A stretch of 64,000 nt of DNA from Bradyrhizobium sp. CCH5-F6 (GCF_001556045.1 NZ_LSIC01000141.1:1-64000); one strand, 5' to 3'; counted from the stretch's first letter, positions 18,328-26,886 are shown. A program made the numbers and translations. The notes: generated by a model from the letters alone, not told the origin.

Positions 18328-19890
18328 ATGGACGTTTCAGCGCAACACGACGCGAGCAGCAATGGCAACGGTGCCGATGTCGGTGAGATCATGCAGGCCA
18401 TCGCCGAGCACAAGGGCTGCGGCACCAGTGGCGGTAGCGGCAAGGCGAGCTGCGGATCGCAGGCCGGGCAGGGCGATCTGCCGACCGAGATCTGGGAGAA
18501 GGTGAAGAACCATCCCTGCTATAGCGAAGAGGCGCATCATCATTACGCGCGGATGCATGTCGCGGTCGCCCCAGCTTGCAACATCCAGTGCAATTACTGC
18601 AATCGCAAGTACGATTGCGCCAATGAATCGCGCCCTGGCGTCGTCAGCGAGAAGCTGACGCCCGAGCAGGCCGCCAAGAAGGTGCTGGCCGTCGCCTCCA
18701 CCATTCCGCAGATGACCGTACTCGGCATTGCTGGCCCCGGCGATCCCCTCGCCAATCCGGAAAAGACCTTCAAGACCTTCGAGCTGATCTACAACACGGC
18801 GCCCGATATCAAGCTGTGCCTGTCGACCAACGGTCTCATGCTGCCCGATCACGTCGACACCATCGCGAAGTACAATGTCGACCACGTCACCATCACCATC
18901 AACATGGTCGATCCCGAGATCGGCGCGAAGATCTATCCCTGGATCTTCTACAAGCACAAGCGCTACACCGGCTACGAGGCCGCCAAGATCCTCACCGATC
19001 GGCAGCTGCAGGGCCTGGAGATGCTCACCGAGCGCGGCATCCTCTGCAAGATCAACTCGGTGATGATCCCCGGCATCAACGACCAGCACCTGGTCGAGGT
19101 CAACAGGGCCGTGAAGTCGCGCGGCGCCTTCCTGCACAACATCATGCCGCTGATTTCCGCGCCCGAGCACGGCACCGTGTTCGGTCTGAACGGCCAGCGC
19201 GGTCCGAGCGCGCAGGAACTGAAGGCGTTGCAGGATTCTTGCGAAGGCGAAATGAACATGATGCGGCACTGCCGCCAGTGCCGCGCCGACGCCGTCGGCC
19301 TGCTCGGCGAGGACCGCAGCGCCGAGTTCACCACCGAGAAGATCATGGCGATGGAGGTGAACTACGACGCCGACACCCGCAAGGCCTACCAGGCCAAGGT
19401 CGAGGAGGAGCGTGTCGCCAAAGTCGCCGCCAAGCAGGAGGAGCTCGCCGAGCTCGCCGGCGCCTCCAGCGACATCAAGGTGCTGGCTGCGGTCGCGACC
19501 AAGGGCTCCGGCTTGATCAACGAGCATTTCGGCCACGCCAAGGAATTCCAGGTCTACGAGCTCTCCACGGCCGGTGCCAAATTCGTCGGTCATCGCCGCG
19601 TCGATCTCTACTGCCAAGGCGGGTACGGCGAGGAGGACAGTCTCGAAACCATCATCCGTGCCATCAACGATTGCCATGCGGTCTTCGTCGCCAAGATCGG
19701 CGGGTGCCCGAAGGGTGATCTGATCAAAGCCGGGATCGAGCCGGTCGATCAATATGCCCACGAGTTCATCGAGAAGTCCGCGATCGCCTGGTTCAAGGCC
19801 TATCTCGATAGGGTCAACAGCGGCGAGATCGAGCATGTGGAGCGCGGCGATGCCGCCATCCGCCAGGGCGCGCTGATCTCGGCGGCTTGA
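18328..19890 (+). CDS. nifB: NifB, radical SAM NifB-co synthase
   Basis: Radical SAM enzyme (520 residues) that makes NifB-co, the precursor of FeMo-cofactor. The radical SAM motif is CNIQCNYC (about residues 88-95). Further cysteines sit in [14 protein letters not shown] (about 310-323). The C-terminal 120 or so residues form a NifX-like domain ([18 protein letters not shown]). A short glycine/serine-rich N-terminus precedes the catalytic part. It leads the nifB operon, with fdxN directly after it. Confidence 0.98.
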   Translation: MDVSAQHDASSNGNGADVGEIMQAIAEHKGCGTSGGSGKASCGSQAGQGDLPTEIWEKVKNHPCYSEEAHHHYARMHVAVAPACNIQCNYCNRKYDCANESRPGVVSEKLTPEQAAKKVLAVASTIPQMTVLGIAGPGDPLANPEKTFKTFELIYNTAPDIKLCLSTNGLMLPDHVDTIAKYNVDHVTITINMVDPEIGAKIYPWIFYKHKRYTGYEAAKILTDRQLQGLEMLTERGILCKINSVMIPGINDQHLVEVNRAVKSRGAFLHNIMPLISAPEHGTVFGLNGQRGPSAQELKALQDSCEGEMNMMRHCRQCRADAVGLLGEDRSAEFTTEKIMAMEVNYDADTRKAYQAKVEEERVAKVAAKQEELAELAGASSDIKVLAAVATKGSGLINEHFGHAKEFQVYELSTAGAKFVGHRRVDLYCQGGYGEEDSLETIIRAINDCHAVFVAKIGGCPKGDLIKAGIEPVDQYAHEFIEKSAIAWFKAYLDRVNSGEIEHVERGDAAIRQGALISAA

Positions 19891-19900
19891 GGAGGGACCG

Positions 19901-20125
19901 ATGCCGTTCAAGATCATCGCCTCGCAGTGCACGAGCTGCTCGGCCTGCGAGCCGGAATGCCCGAATGTCGCGATCCGCGAAAAGGGCGGGACGTTCGTGA
20001 TCGATCCGAAGAAGTGTACGGAGTGCCTGGGTCATTTCGACGAACCGCAATGTGTGGCGGTCTGCCCGGTCGACAATACCTGCGTCATCGATACGTCGCT
20101 GCCGCGCTATCAGGCGCCTGCTTGA
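19901..20125 (+). CDS. fdxN: 2[4Fe-4S] ferredoxin FdxN
   Basis: A 74-residue bacterial ferredoxin. Cluster motifs are [12 protein letters not shown] (residues 10-21) and a second set, CTECLG then [11 protein letters not shown], with the insert characteristic of nif-linked ferredoxins. It lies 10 bases after nifB, the usual place for fdxN. It probably donates electrons to NifB or nitrogenase. Confidence 0.95.
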   Translation: MPFKIIASQCTSCSACEPECPNVAIREKGGTFVIDPKKCTECLGHFDEPQCVAVCPVDNTCVIDTSLPRYQAPA

Positions 20126-20139
20126 GGGAGGAAAAGGAG

Positions 20140-20448
20140 ATGAACTTCACGATCACACCGGCGGCGCAGAAGTTCATGCGCATGATGCTCCGCGTCGACG
20201 GCGGAGCGGGCAGCGGCTTCCGCCTCGCGGTCAGCCCCGGCGGCTGCTCCGGCCTTGCCGCCGACATCAGCGTGCGCACTGAACCGCAGGCCGGCGACGC
20301 GGTGGTCGAGCGTGACGGCGTCAAGCTGTTCCTGCCCGCCGAGAGCCGCCTGCTGCTCGACGGCGTCACCATCGATTTCGCGGATACGGCGACCCAGACC
20401 GGGCTCGTGTTCCACGATCCGAAGCAGGTTTCCTGCGGACATCACTGA
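20140..20448 (+). CDS. HesB/IscA-like protein with altered cysteine motif
   Basis: A 102-residue A-type protein: SPGGCSGLAADIS holds the first cysteine, but the C-terminal pair is SCGHH, so the last cysteine of the usual CGC is histidine. This suggests altered cluster or metal binding. A strong GGAGG-AAAAGGAG region precedes ATG 20140. It lies in the nifB operon between fdxN and a TPR-like gene. Confidence 0.87.
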   Translation: MNFTITPAAQKFMRMMLRVDGGAGSGFRLAVSPGGCSGLAADISVRTEPQAGDAVVERDGVKLFLPAESRLLLDGVTIDFADTATQTGLVFHDPKQVSCGHH

Positions 20449-20458
20449 ACAGGCGACA

Positions 20459-20992
20459 ATGATGCCCGACACGTTTGTCAGCCCGCAGGTCGAGATCAAC
20501 GAGGCGCTCGTCACCGGCGCCTTGCTCGGGCGCGGGCTGCCGAGCGAGGCGGAACATCATTTGTGGGAAGCCGGTCTCTCCTATCACCTGGACGACATCG
20601 CGGAGCGTCATTTGCGTGAAGCCGAGGCGCTGGCGCCCGACCACGCCGCTGTGCTGATCGGCCTCTATCGATTCTATTTCTACAAGGGCCGTCTCGCCGA
20701 GGCGCTCGCTGTCGCCCGTCGCTGCCTGCTCAAGGCGGCGCAGGAGAACAATCTTCCCGCCGATTGGCGCTCCGTGCGGGCTGGCGATGCCGAGTTTGGC
20801 CGCTACGAGAACATCCTGCCGCGCTTCTTTCTGTTCTCGCTGAAGGGCTACGCCTATTTGCAGATGCGCCTTGGCGAGACCGAGGAGGGGCGGCTCGCGG
20901 TCCAGAAGCTCCTGGAGCTCGATCCCACCGACAAGATCGGCGCCAGAGTGCTGCTGGGCGTGCTCGAGCGGAAGGGGAGCGACGATGAGTGA
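20459..20992 (+). CDS. TPR-like nif-associated protein, copy 1
   Basis: A 177-residue helical protein with tetratricopeptide-like repeats: YHLDDIAERHLREAEALAPD, AVLIGLYRFYFYKGRLAEAL and GYAYLQMRLGETEEGRLAVQ, ending LDPTDKIGARVLLGVL. A paralogue with the same layout lies at 27738 in a reverse operon. It is presumably an assembly or adaptor protein of nitrogen fixation; no specific role is known. The next gene starts within its last 8 bases. An adjacent ATG at 20462 is an alternative start. Confidence 0.82.
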   Translation: MMPDTFVSPQVEINEALVTGALLGRGLPSEAEHHLWEAGLSYHLDDIAERHLREAEALAPDHAAVLIGLYRFYFYKGRLAEALAVARRCLLKAAQENNLPADWRSVRAGDAEFGRYENILPRFFLFSLKGYAYLQMRLGETEEGRLAVQKLLELDPTDKIGARVLLGVLERKGSDDE

Positions 20993-21758
20993 TGACATCG
21001 ACGAGGCCCTCGATTGGCAGAGCCAGCAGATCGATTGCACATCCTGCGCCCATCTGGCGCTCAACCAAGCCGGCGGCTGTCGGATCAAGCGTGCGTGTGT
21101 CAACGATCGCTACGCGCGCCGCATCGATCGTTTCTTCAACTGGAATCCGGGCCTCGCCGACGCCTATCTCGGCCATCCGCATTTCGAGGTTCGCGCGATC
21201 GCCGCAAAGTCTGCGAATCTGTTCCTGCTTCCGCCGTTGCTTGGCGACGTCGACGAGACGGTACGCTGGAACGCCGTTCGCCGCCTGCCCAGGCGCTATG
21301 CGCTGCAATTGCGCAAGGACTCGCACCGCGAGGTCCGGATGCGGGTCGCGACACTGATCGACGGCGATGATCTGCTGCCGATGGCCTCCGACGATGACTA
21401 TTACGTCCGTCTCGTCGTTGCGCGCAGGCTCGCGCCGCTGCTGCTCGGCCGGATGATCGGCGACGAGGAGGCGGAGGTTCGCCGCGTCGTGGCCCGGCGC
21501 ATTCCGGACGAATGGCTGCTCGGCATGATCAACGACCGCGACGCCGCCGTTCGGCTCGACGTCGCGCAGCGCCTGTCGCCGGAACTGCTGGCACTGATGC
21601 GCCGCGATCCGGATTGGCGCATCCGCTACGAGGTTGCGAGCCGTGCTGCGGCCGGCGAGATCATGGGGCTCGTCGAGGACCAGGACGGCCTGGTGCGCGA
21701 AATCGCGCGGTCGCGGGTCGCGGTGCGGCTGGAACGAGGAACGGGAGCCTCCCTATGA
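20985..21758 (+). CDS. Leucine-rich-repeat-variant [4Fe-4S] protein
   Basis: A 257-residue protein of the LRV/FeS family known from Azotobacter nif regions. The N-terminal cysteines CTSCAH and GGCRIKRAC (about residues 18-39) are the cluster ligands. The rest is a series of about 24-residue repeats with paired Arg/Val and Leu positions (DDYYVRLVVARRLAP, EEAEVRRVVARRIPDE, RDAAVRLDVAQRLSPE). The role is unknown; constant nif linkage suggests cluster or protein assembly. It overlaps the previous gene and the following nifZ (ATGA). Confidence 0.9.
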   Translation: MSDDIDEALDWQSQQIDCTSCAHLALNQAGGCRIKRACVNDRYARRIDRFFNWNPGLADAYLGHPHFEVRAIAAKSANLFLLPPLLGDVDETVRWNAVRRLPRRYALQLRKDSHREVRMRVATLIDGDDLLPMASDDDYYVRLVVARRLAPLLLGRMIGDEEAEVRRVVARRIPDEWLLGMINDRDAAVRLDVAQRLSPELLALMRRDPDWRIRYEVASRAAAGEIMGLVEDQDGLVREIARSRVAVRLERGTGASL

Positions 21759-22072
21759 GCAATATCGTCCGCGACAGCGACGTGGTCGAGCTGTCGGCGC
21801 CTCCTTTCTTCAGCTTCGGCGAAAAGGTGCGCGCCAAGCGCACCATCCGCAACGACGGCACCTATGCCGGCAAGGAGATCGGCGACATCCTCGCGAAGAA
21901 GGGCGAGATTGGTTACGTGGTCTCGATCGGCACCTTCCTCCAGCAGTTCTACATCTATGGCGTCGAATTCCTCGAAAGCGGCAACCGCGTCGGGATGAAG
22001 CGCAAGGAGCTTGACCCCGTCACCCCGCGCGACGCGGTCGAGGACATTCCACTGCCGGAGACCGTGTCATGA
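21755..22072 (+). CDS. nifZ: NifZ
   Basis: A 105-residue NifZ protein, needed for P-cluster maturation of NifDK. Signature: FFSFGEKVRAKRTIRNDGTY, AKKGEIGYVVSIGTFLQQFY and YGVEFLESGNRVGMKRKEL. Overlaps the LRV gene by 4 bases and the next NifZ-type gene by 4, so a coupled trio. Confidence 0.94.
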   Translation: MSNIVRDSDVVELSAPPFFSFGEKVRAKRTIRNDGTYAGKEIGDILAKKGEIGYVVSIGTFLQQFYIYGVEFLESGNRVGMKRKELDPVTPRDAVEDIPLPETVS

Positions 22073-22311
22073 TGATCGAACCCAGATTGCCGAAGTATCA
22101 ATGGGGCCAGCGCGTGAAGGCGGCGGTGGACCTGCACAATGACGGCTCGTTTCCGGATGCGCCGGCCGAAGGTCTCCTCGTCCGCGTCGGCGGCACCGGG
22201 GAAATCGTCCAGGTCGGCAGGCATACCGATGCCAACCTGCCGATCTACCTCGTCGAGTTCGGCGAGCGGCTGGTGGTCGGCTGCCTCGAGGAAGAAATCA
22301 GTCCGCTCTAG
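22069..22311 (+). CDS. Second NifZ-type protein
   Basis: An 80-residue NifZ-domain protein: KYQWGQRVKAAVDLHNDGSF, VRVGGTGEIVQVG and YLVEFGERLVVGCLEEE. It is shorter than NifZ, with almost nothing outside the domain. The tandem pair may be a NifZ heterodimer or two specialised copies. Confidence 0.88.
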   Translation: MMIEPRLPKYQWGQRVKAAVDLHNDGSFPDAPAEGLLVRVGGTGEIVQVGRHTDANLPIYLVEFGERLVVGCLEEEISPL

Positions 22312-22321
22312 GGATGTCACT

Positions 22322-22681
22322 ATGAACGCCGCGGTGCTCAGACAGCCGGACATGCACTTGCCCCCGCATCCCAACGAGCTCGATCGCAGGCGGATCGAGC
22401 GCGCACTCGGATCGCGCAAGCGCTATCGCTATGTCTCGCCGGTGGTGAAGGGCGTGACCGGCGGGTATCTCGTGGAGAGTCCGTGCTGCTCGCGGAACAT
22501 CGATGCCGAGGGCGGCGTCATCGACGTCGCGCTCCTGCATTACGACGCGGCGGGCGCAAGCTGGAAGCTGTTCCGGAAGGATCACGAGACCGGGTCCTGG
22601 AAGCTGCACGGCGTGCATCAGCGGCTCGTGTCGGCGACGGAGGTCCTGAACGCCGATCCCGAGCGCGTGTTCTGGCAATAG
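22322..22681 (+). CDS. DUF3024-like protein
   Basis: A 119-residue protein resembling the DUF3024 family: an N-terminal helix (RRRIERALGSRKRYRYVSP), a SPCCSRNID cysteine pair, then WKLFRKDHETGSWKLH and a closing DPERVFWQ. The adjacent cysteines could bind metal. Function is unknown. It lies in the nifB operon 10 bases after the second NifZ-type gene. Confidence 0.78.
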   Translation: MNAAVLRQPDMHLPPHPNELDRRRIERALGSRKRYRYVSPVVKGVTGGYLVESPCCSRNIDAEGGVIDVALLHYDAAGASWKLFRKDHETGSWKLHGVHQRLVSATEVLNADPERVFWQ

Positions 22682-22695
22682 CGGGAGTTGGAAAG

Positions 22696-22965
22696 ATGTC
22701 GCTGGCAGCAATCGAACTGGCTGAAATCGAGCAGGTGCTGGCATCCTCGGATGCGGCGCCACAGGCTTATGTCGAGCTGCGGCAAAGATTCCCCAATCTT
22801 GCCTGTATCCGTTGCGACGCCTCCGACGTGACGGAGACGCCATACCGCAGCTTTGGGGCGTTCGACCTGCATCTGCTCGACAGCGCCGATCATTGCGCCG
22901 CGATCACCGACGATCCGGCACGCGCGACCGGCATCGTGCTGGCGAAGCGGGCAGTCGCGTCATGA
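22696..22965 (+). CDS. Small nif-operon protein of unknown function
   Basis: An 89-residue soluble protein. It has CIRC (about residues 37-40) and a single cysteine in SADHCAAITDD. Small proteins of this type occur beside nifZ in other diazotrophs, but I cannot name the family with confidence. The stop overlaps the DegT-like start (22962-22965). Confidence 0.75.
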   Translation: MSLAAIELAEIEQVLASSDAAPQAYVELRQRFPNLACIRCDASDVTETPYRSFGAFDLHLLDSADHCAAITDDPARATGIVLAKRAVAS

Positions 22966-24170
22966 CGGAACCTGCTCTCGCCTATGACGGCGTTGCGGAG
23001 ACGGACGAACTCGCGGTCGCGGCTGGCCATGACTTCATTCCGCTCTCCGACCCCGACGTTACGCTGGCGGAGATCGCGGCGGTGGACGCCGTCCTGCGCT
23101 CGCCGCGGCTGTCCAGCGGTCCGGTCGCGGAAGAGTTCGAGGCGGCATTTGCGAGCTATGTCGGTCGTGCCTATGCGATCGCGGTGCCGAGCGGCACCAT
23201 TGGCCTCATGCTCGCGCTCAAGGCTTACGGCATCGGCGCAGGCGACGAGGTCATCGCCTCGTCCTATTCTTTCCGCGAGACCGCGCATGCGATCAGCCTC
23301 GCCGGCGCACGGCCCGTGTTCGCCGACATCGACTACTGGTCGGGGACGCTGGCGCCGCAGAAGGTGGAAGAGCGCATCACTCCCGGTACGCGGGCCATTC
23401 TTGCAGCCAACACCAACGGCCATCCGGCGCCCTGGTCGGAGCTCCGCGACATTGCGGGCCGGCACGGCATTCTCCTGCTGGAGGATTCCACCGAGGCGAT
23501 CGGCTCGCGCTACAAGGGCAGGTTGGTCGGCAGCTTCGGCGACATCGCCGTGTTCGATTTCGCACAGCCCTCGCTGCTGACCTGCGGCGAGGGCGGCATG
23601 ATCGTCACCGACGACATCGATCTTGCCGTGACCTTGCGACGTCACCGCTCACATCGGCTGAACGAGCGATCCTCCGTTGTCGTGAGCTCGACGGCGGCCC
23701 ATCAGGCCGCGATCAGCGATCTCGCGGCAGCGCTTGGGCTGGCCCAGCTCAGGCGCATCGACGAGATCATCGAGCGTCGCCGGCTGGTCGAGCAGCTCTA
23801 TGCGACGCATGTCCAATCGTTCGAAGGCATCAAGCCGCCCTATGTCGGTCCCGATGTGACCGAGGTGAACTGGTTCCTCTATCTCGTGCATCTCGGTACA
23901 CGTTTCACCCGCTCCAGCCGGGATGCCATTTCCGAGGATCTCCGGGTCGAGCAGGTAGAGGCTGCGGCCTACAGCCATCCGCTGCATTTGCAGCGACACT
24001 ATTTCGATCTCGGCTACCGGCGCGGCGACCTGCTGGTGACCGAGAAGATCGCGGATCGCGCTCTCGCGCTGCCGTTCCATACCCATCTGACAGATAGCCA
24101 GATCGAATTCATCGTCGAGACCATGAAGGACGCCTCGATCAATGTGGGCGCAGGCGCGGCGATCTACTGA
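22962..24170 (+). CDS. DegT/DnrJ-like protein lacking the PLP lysine
   Basis: A 402-residue protein with the fold pattern of DegT/DnrJ/EryC1/StrS aminotransferases: VPSGTIGLMLALKAYGIGAG, ANTNGHPAPWSELRD, LLLEDSTEAIGSRYKGR and VGSFGDIAVFDF. In this family the PLP lysine stands four residues after the second Phe of F-x-F (FSFHATKNLTTGEGG). Here the segment is FDFAQPSLLTCGEGG, so serine 204 takes the lysine place. It is therefore unlikely to be a normal transaminase. It may bind a sugar or PLP-like ligand or use another residue. It overlaps the previous gene by four bases, inside the nifB operon. Confidence 0.85.
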   Translation: MTEPALAYDGVAETDELAVAAGHDFIPLSDPDVTLAEIAAVDAVLRSPRLSSGPVAEEFEAAFASYVGRAYAIAVPSGTIGLMLALKAYGIGAGDEVIASSYSFRETAHAISLAGARPVFADIDYWSGTLAPQKVEERITPGTRAILAANTNGHPAPWSELRDIAGRHGILLLEDSTEAIGSRYKGRLVGSFGDIAVFDFAQPSLLTCGEGGMIVTDDIDLAVTLRRHRSHRLNERSSVVVSSTAAHQAAISDLAAALGLAQLRRIDEIIERRRLVEQLYATHVQSFEGIKPPYVGPDVTEVNWFLYLVHLGTRFTRSSRDAISEDLRVEQVEAAAYSHPLHLQRHYFDLGYRRGDLLVTEKIADRALALPFHTHLTDSQIEFIVETMKDASINVGAGAAIY

Positions 24171-24203
24171 AGAGCCGATCACCAACGAAAGAGGATGACG
24201 ACC

Positions 24204-24512
24204 ATGACCACACTGACCGTTCTGCCCGCAGGAAAGACCATCGAAGTTTCCGAGGGAACGACACTTCTGGCCGCGCTGCTCGGCGCCGAAATCGCGATCC
24301 CGCACAAATGCGAAGGTCAGGCGAAATGTGGCTCCTGCCACATCTTCGTGCAGGAGGGGCGCAAGGGGCTGTCGAAGATCGCGCGCCTCGAAAACGAGAA
24401 GCTCGACACCATTGTCGGCGTCGGATCGAAGTCGCGCCTCGCCTGCCAAGCCACGGTGCTCGGCACGGAGGACGTCAAGATCGAGCTCCTCGGCTTCTCG
24501 TCGGGCATCTGA
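24204..24512 (+). CDS. [2Fe-2S] ferredoxin
   Basis: A 102-residue ferredoxin of the plant/adrenodoxin fold. Ligands are in CEGQAKCGSC (about residues 36-45) and LACQATVLG (about 79-83). ATG 24204 is preferred over 24195 because GAGG then lies 9 bases upstream. It belongs to the nifB operon and is one of at least five small electron carriers in the island. Confidence 0.9.
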   Translation: MTTLTVLPAGKTIEVSEGTTLLAALLGAEIAIPHKCEGQAKCGSCHIFVQEGRKGLSKIARLENEKLDTIVGVGSKSRLACQATVLGTEDVKIELLGFSSGI

Positions 24513-24528
24513 GCGCGGGAGCAGGACG

Positions 24529-24750
24529 ATGGATACGCAGAAGCTCATTCTTCACACGCGTTTTGCGCCGAACGGTACCGTGGTTGAGATCAGCGAGCGG
24601 CCCGAGGGCCTCACGCCGCAGGCCTGGTTCAACTTTCTCAGCGACAAGGCCGGCGACGTCTATCAGACGCTTGCCGGCGGCCGGGGTGTGTTCCGGCTGA
24701 CACGGGAAGAGCTGACGGCGCTGAGGCAGGCGGCCACGCCGGCGGCCTGA
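24529..24750 (+). CDS. Small protein of unknown function
   Basis: A 73-residue soluble protein (MDTQKLILHTRFAPNGTVVE, then AWFNFLSDKAGDVYQTLAGG). No cysteine, no membrane segment. I do not recognise it. GGAGCAGG precedes ATG 24529. Position between two Fe-S carrier genes suggests a nif-linked role. Confidence 0.72.
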   Translation: MDTQKLILHTRFAPNGTVVEISERPEGLTPQAWFNFLSDKAGDVYQTLAGGRGVFRLTREELTALRQAATPAA

Positions 24751-24768
24751 CCAGCTGGAGGAGTGACG

Positions 24769-25218
24769 ATGGGAGCGAGAGAGATCGACGTCTTCGTCAT
24801 CTGCGCCAGCGACGAGATCGAACGCGGCGGCGCGAGGGCGTTCAGCCTGTCGCGTTTCGACGCGTCCGGCGAAACCCGGCCGTTCCCGATCGTCGTGATC
24901 CGGACCCACGGCAACGACTATGTCGGGTACGTCAATGCCTGTCCGCATGACGGTGTCTGGCTCAACATCGGCAGTGGCGATTTCTTCACGCAGGACCGCG
25001 CGTTCCTGAAATGCGGTCGCCACGGCGCCACGTTCGAGATCGACAGCGGGCTCTGCATCGACGGCCCCTGCAACGGCAAGAACCTCGAGCCCATCGCGCT
25101 TGCCGTGGTCGACGGCGAGGTCTGCTTGTGCGGCGAGCGGCTGGTCGAGGACGACCGTCCGTTCGGCGCCTTCGACGACCATGACGAGACCATGGACATC
25201 ATGATCCACCCGGATTAG
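24769..25218 (+). CDS. Rieske-type [2Fe-2S] protein, copy 2
   Basis: A 149-residue Rieske-domain protein with CPHDGVWL and CGRHGATFE as cluster ligands, then CIDGPCNGKNLEPIALAVVD, and an acidic tail rich in Asp, His and Met. Paralogue of the 134-residue protein at 13738, with a longer N-terminus. GGAGGAG precedes ATG 24769. It probably acts as a soluble electron carrier. Confidence 0.88.
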   Translation: MGAREIDVFVICASDEIERGGARAFSLSRFDASGETRPFPIVVIRTHGNDYVGYVNACPHDGVWLNIGSGDFFTQDRAFLKCGRHGATFEIDSGLCIDGPCNGKNLEPIALAVVDGEVCLCGERLVEDDRPFGAFDDHDETMDIMIHPD

Positions 25219-25229
25219 GAGGGCAGGGC

Positions 25230-25397
25230 GTGACCGTCGCGCAATTGCTCGATCGCCTCAAGGATCTCCCGGGGGACGCCGTGGTGCTGATGGACAGCGG
25301 CGACGGACTGTCGCGCGTCTCCACGCTGGAATTTGTCGCCGATCAAGGCCCCGGCGCGCCGGCGGAGGTTATCCTGTCGCCGAGCATGGACGAGTAG
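25230..25397 (+). CDS. Very small ORF in the nifB operon
   Basis: A 55-codon frame starting GTG 25230 and ending TAG 25395-25397. AGGAGGG lies just upstream (25216-25222). The product begins MTVAQLLDRLKDLPGDAVVL and has the helix-turn look of a small soluble protein. It sits neatly between the second Rieske gene and the haemoglobin gene. No family recognised. Confidence 0.6.
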   Translation: MTVAQLLDRLKDLPGDAVVLMDSGDGLSRVSTLEFVADQGPGAPAEVILSPSMDE

Positions 25398-25417
25398 GTA
25401 CAACAGAAGGCATCGGC

Positions 25418-25846
25418 ATGAGCGATACGGCGGTCACTGTTTCAATGTTCGAGCGGATCGGCGGGCCGGTTGTCATCGACCGCCTGGTGGAAAGCTTCTA
25501 TCGCCGGATGGACGCGCTCCCCGAAGCCGCCGGCATCCGCGCCATGCATGCGGACGACCTGACGTCGACCAGGCAGGTGCTGAAGCGATACCTCACCGAA
25601 TGGACCGGCGGGCCAAAGCTCTATTCGCCGGAGAAGGGCCACCCGCGGCTGCGTCAGCGTCACATCGGTTTCCCGATCGGTAGCGCCGAGCGCGACGCCT
25701 GGCTGCTGTGCATGCGCGGCGCGCTGGTGGAGACGGTCGCCGACGAAGCGGCGCGGGCAGAGCTCGATGCCGCGCTCACCAAGCTCGCCGACTGGATGCG
25801 CAATCAGGCCGGCAATCCGCACGATGCGCGCGGCGGGCACGGCTGA
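25418..25846 (+). CDS. Truncated haemoglobin (group II type)
   Basis: A 142-residue trHbO-like globin. FERIGGPVVIDRLVESFYRR is the start of the B helix region, LKRYLTEWTGGPKLYS the loop typical of group II, and RQRHIGFPIG carries the proximal histidine (about residue 75). Truncated globins also occur in some cyanobacterial nif clusters. It could deliver or scavenge oxygen or remove NO near nitrogenase. Last gene of the forward nifB row; the next gene faces it 12 bases away. Confidence 0.88.
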   Translation: MSDTAVTVSMFERIGGPVVIDRLVESFYRRMDALPEAAGIRAMHADDLTSTRQVLKRYLTEWTGGPKLYSPEKGHPRLRQRHIGFPIGSAERDAWLLCMRGALVETVADEAARAELDAALTKLADWMRNQAGNPHDARGGHG

Positions 25847-25858
25847 GGGGACGCAGCG

Positions 25859-26104
25859 TCAGTCCGACAGCGGCAGTCCAAAGAACTCCTCCTCGGCGCC
25901 GCCCCACGCCTTGTGCAGGGCAAGGCCGCTCTGCCACTTGCCGATCTCGATATCATTTGCCAGGCGGTGTGTGATCTTGCCCTCCGGTTTCTCGGCCAGC
26001 AGGAAGGTCTTGCCGTTGCGGATGAAACGATTGAGGTCCTTGGTATCGGTCGGCCGCACGACGCAGCGCGGCGCATCGTCAATGAGAATCGTCGTCGGCA
26101 TCAT
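25859..26104 (-). CDS. Small protein of unknown function
   Basis: An 81-residue protein starting MMPTTILIDDAPRCVVRPTD, with a single cysteine and an aromatic, acidic C-terminus (AWGGAEEEFFGLPLSD). AGGAG lies 9 bases upstream of ATG 26104. Last gene of the reverse operon that starts at 27738. I do not recognise it. Confidence 0.7.
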   Translation of the reverse strand: MMPTTILIDDAPRCVVRPTDTKDLNRFIRNGKTFLLAEKPEGKITHRLANDIEIGKWQSGLALHKAWGGAEEEFFGLPLSD

Positions 26105-26118
26105 CGCGCTGGACTCCT

Positions 26119-26886
26119 TCAATCCATCGGCGGTCCGAGATCGTCGTTTTCCTTCTTCTTTTTCTTCTTCTCGGTCTTGGCCTGGGCGTAGGCGCCGGCA
26201 TTCTTCAACAGGATCGGCTTCTGTCCCTCGACATATTGCGAGATCCAGAACAGGGTCCGTTCCAGCGCCTTCGCCGCCGCGTCCTCGCGAAAACTGCCGC
26301 GCTGCTCGCAGCCGAAGCCCTGGGCTGCCTCCGGATAGGTGAAAGCGCTGACGTCGGGGCGCCAGGCGCGGAATTGGGTGATGGCCTCCAGCGACAGCTC
26401 AGGATCGCTTTCGCAGAAGTGCAAGAGGGTCGGCACCTTGCGCTTTTCGCGATAGTCGGCGACCGCGTTGCTGCCATCATAGCCGATCACGCAGGCAATG
26501 CCGTTGACCTTGTTCGCCGCGGAATAGGCGAGGTCGCCGCCCCAGCAATAGCCAACGAGCGCCACCTTGCCGGTGTCCTTCACAGCGTCGACCGTCGCCT
26601 GGATATCCGAGATCGCCTGCTCCTTGGCGATCTGCGCGCTGATCGCGGCTCCCTCGGCCTTGCCGTCCTGGTCGTGACCGAGGCTGACGCCCGGCTTCAC
26701 CCGGTCGAACAGGGAGGGCGCGATCGCTACGTAGCCCTTGGCAGCGAATGCATCGGCAATCTTCTGGATCTCGGGCGTGACACCGAAGACGTCCTGGAGG
26801 ACGACCACGGCGCCCTTGGGCGCTTCGGCGGGATCGGCACGATAGGCGGAGAAGCTCGCTCCGTCGCTGGCCGTCAGTTCGATCAT
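26119..26886 (-). CDS. Dienelactone-hydrolase-like protein with altered triad
   Basis: A 255-residue alpha/beta hydrolase of the dienelactone hydrolase family. The nucleophile is cysteine 114 in GYCWGG, and an aspartate is at about 161 (CESDPEL). The usual catalytic histidine in a G-H-[GA]-F context is glutamine 189 here (YPEAAQGFGC). A lysine-rich tail (AKTEKKKKKKEND) is added. The change suggests weak or no hydrolase activity. AGGAGG precedes ATG 26886. Confidence 0.85.
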   Translation of the reverse strand: MIELTASDGASFSAYRADPAEAPKGAVVVLQDVFGVTPEIQKIADAFAAKGYVAIAPSLFDRVKPGVSLGHDQDGKAEGAAISAQIAKEQAISDIQATVDAVKDTGKVALVGYCWGGDLAYSAANKVNGIACVIGYDGSNAVADYREKRKVPTLLHFCESDPELSLEAITQFRAWRPDVSAFTYPEAAQGFGCEQRGSFREDAAAKALERTLFWISQYVEGQKPILLKNAGAYAQAKTEKKKKKKENDDLGPPMD

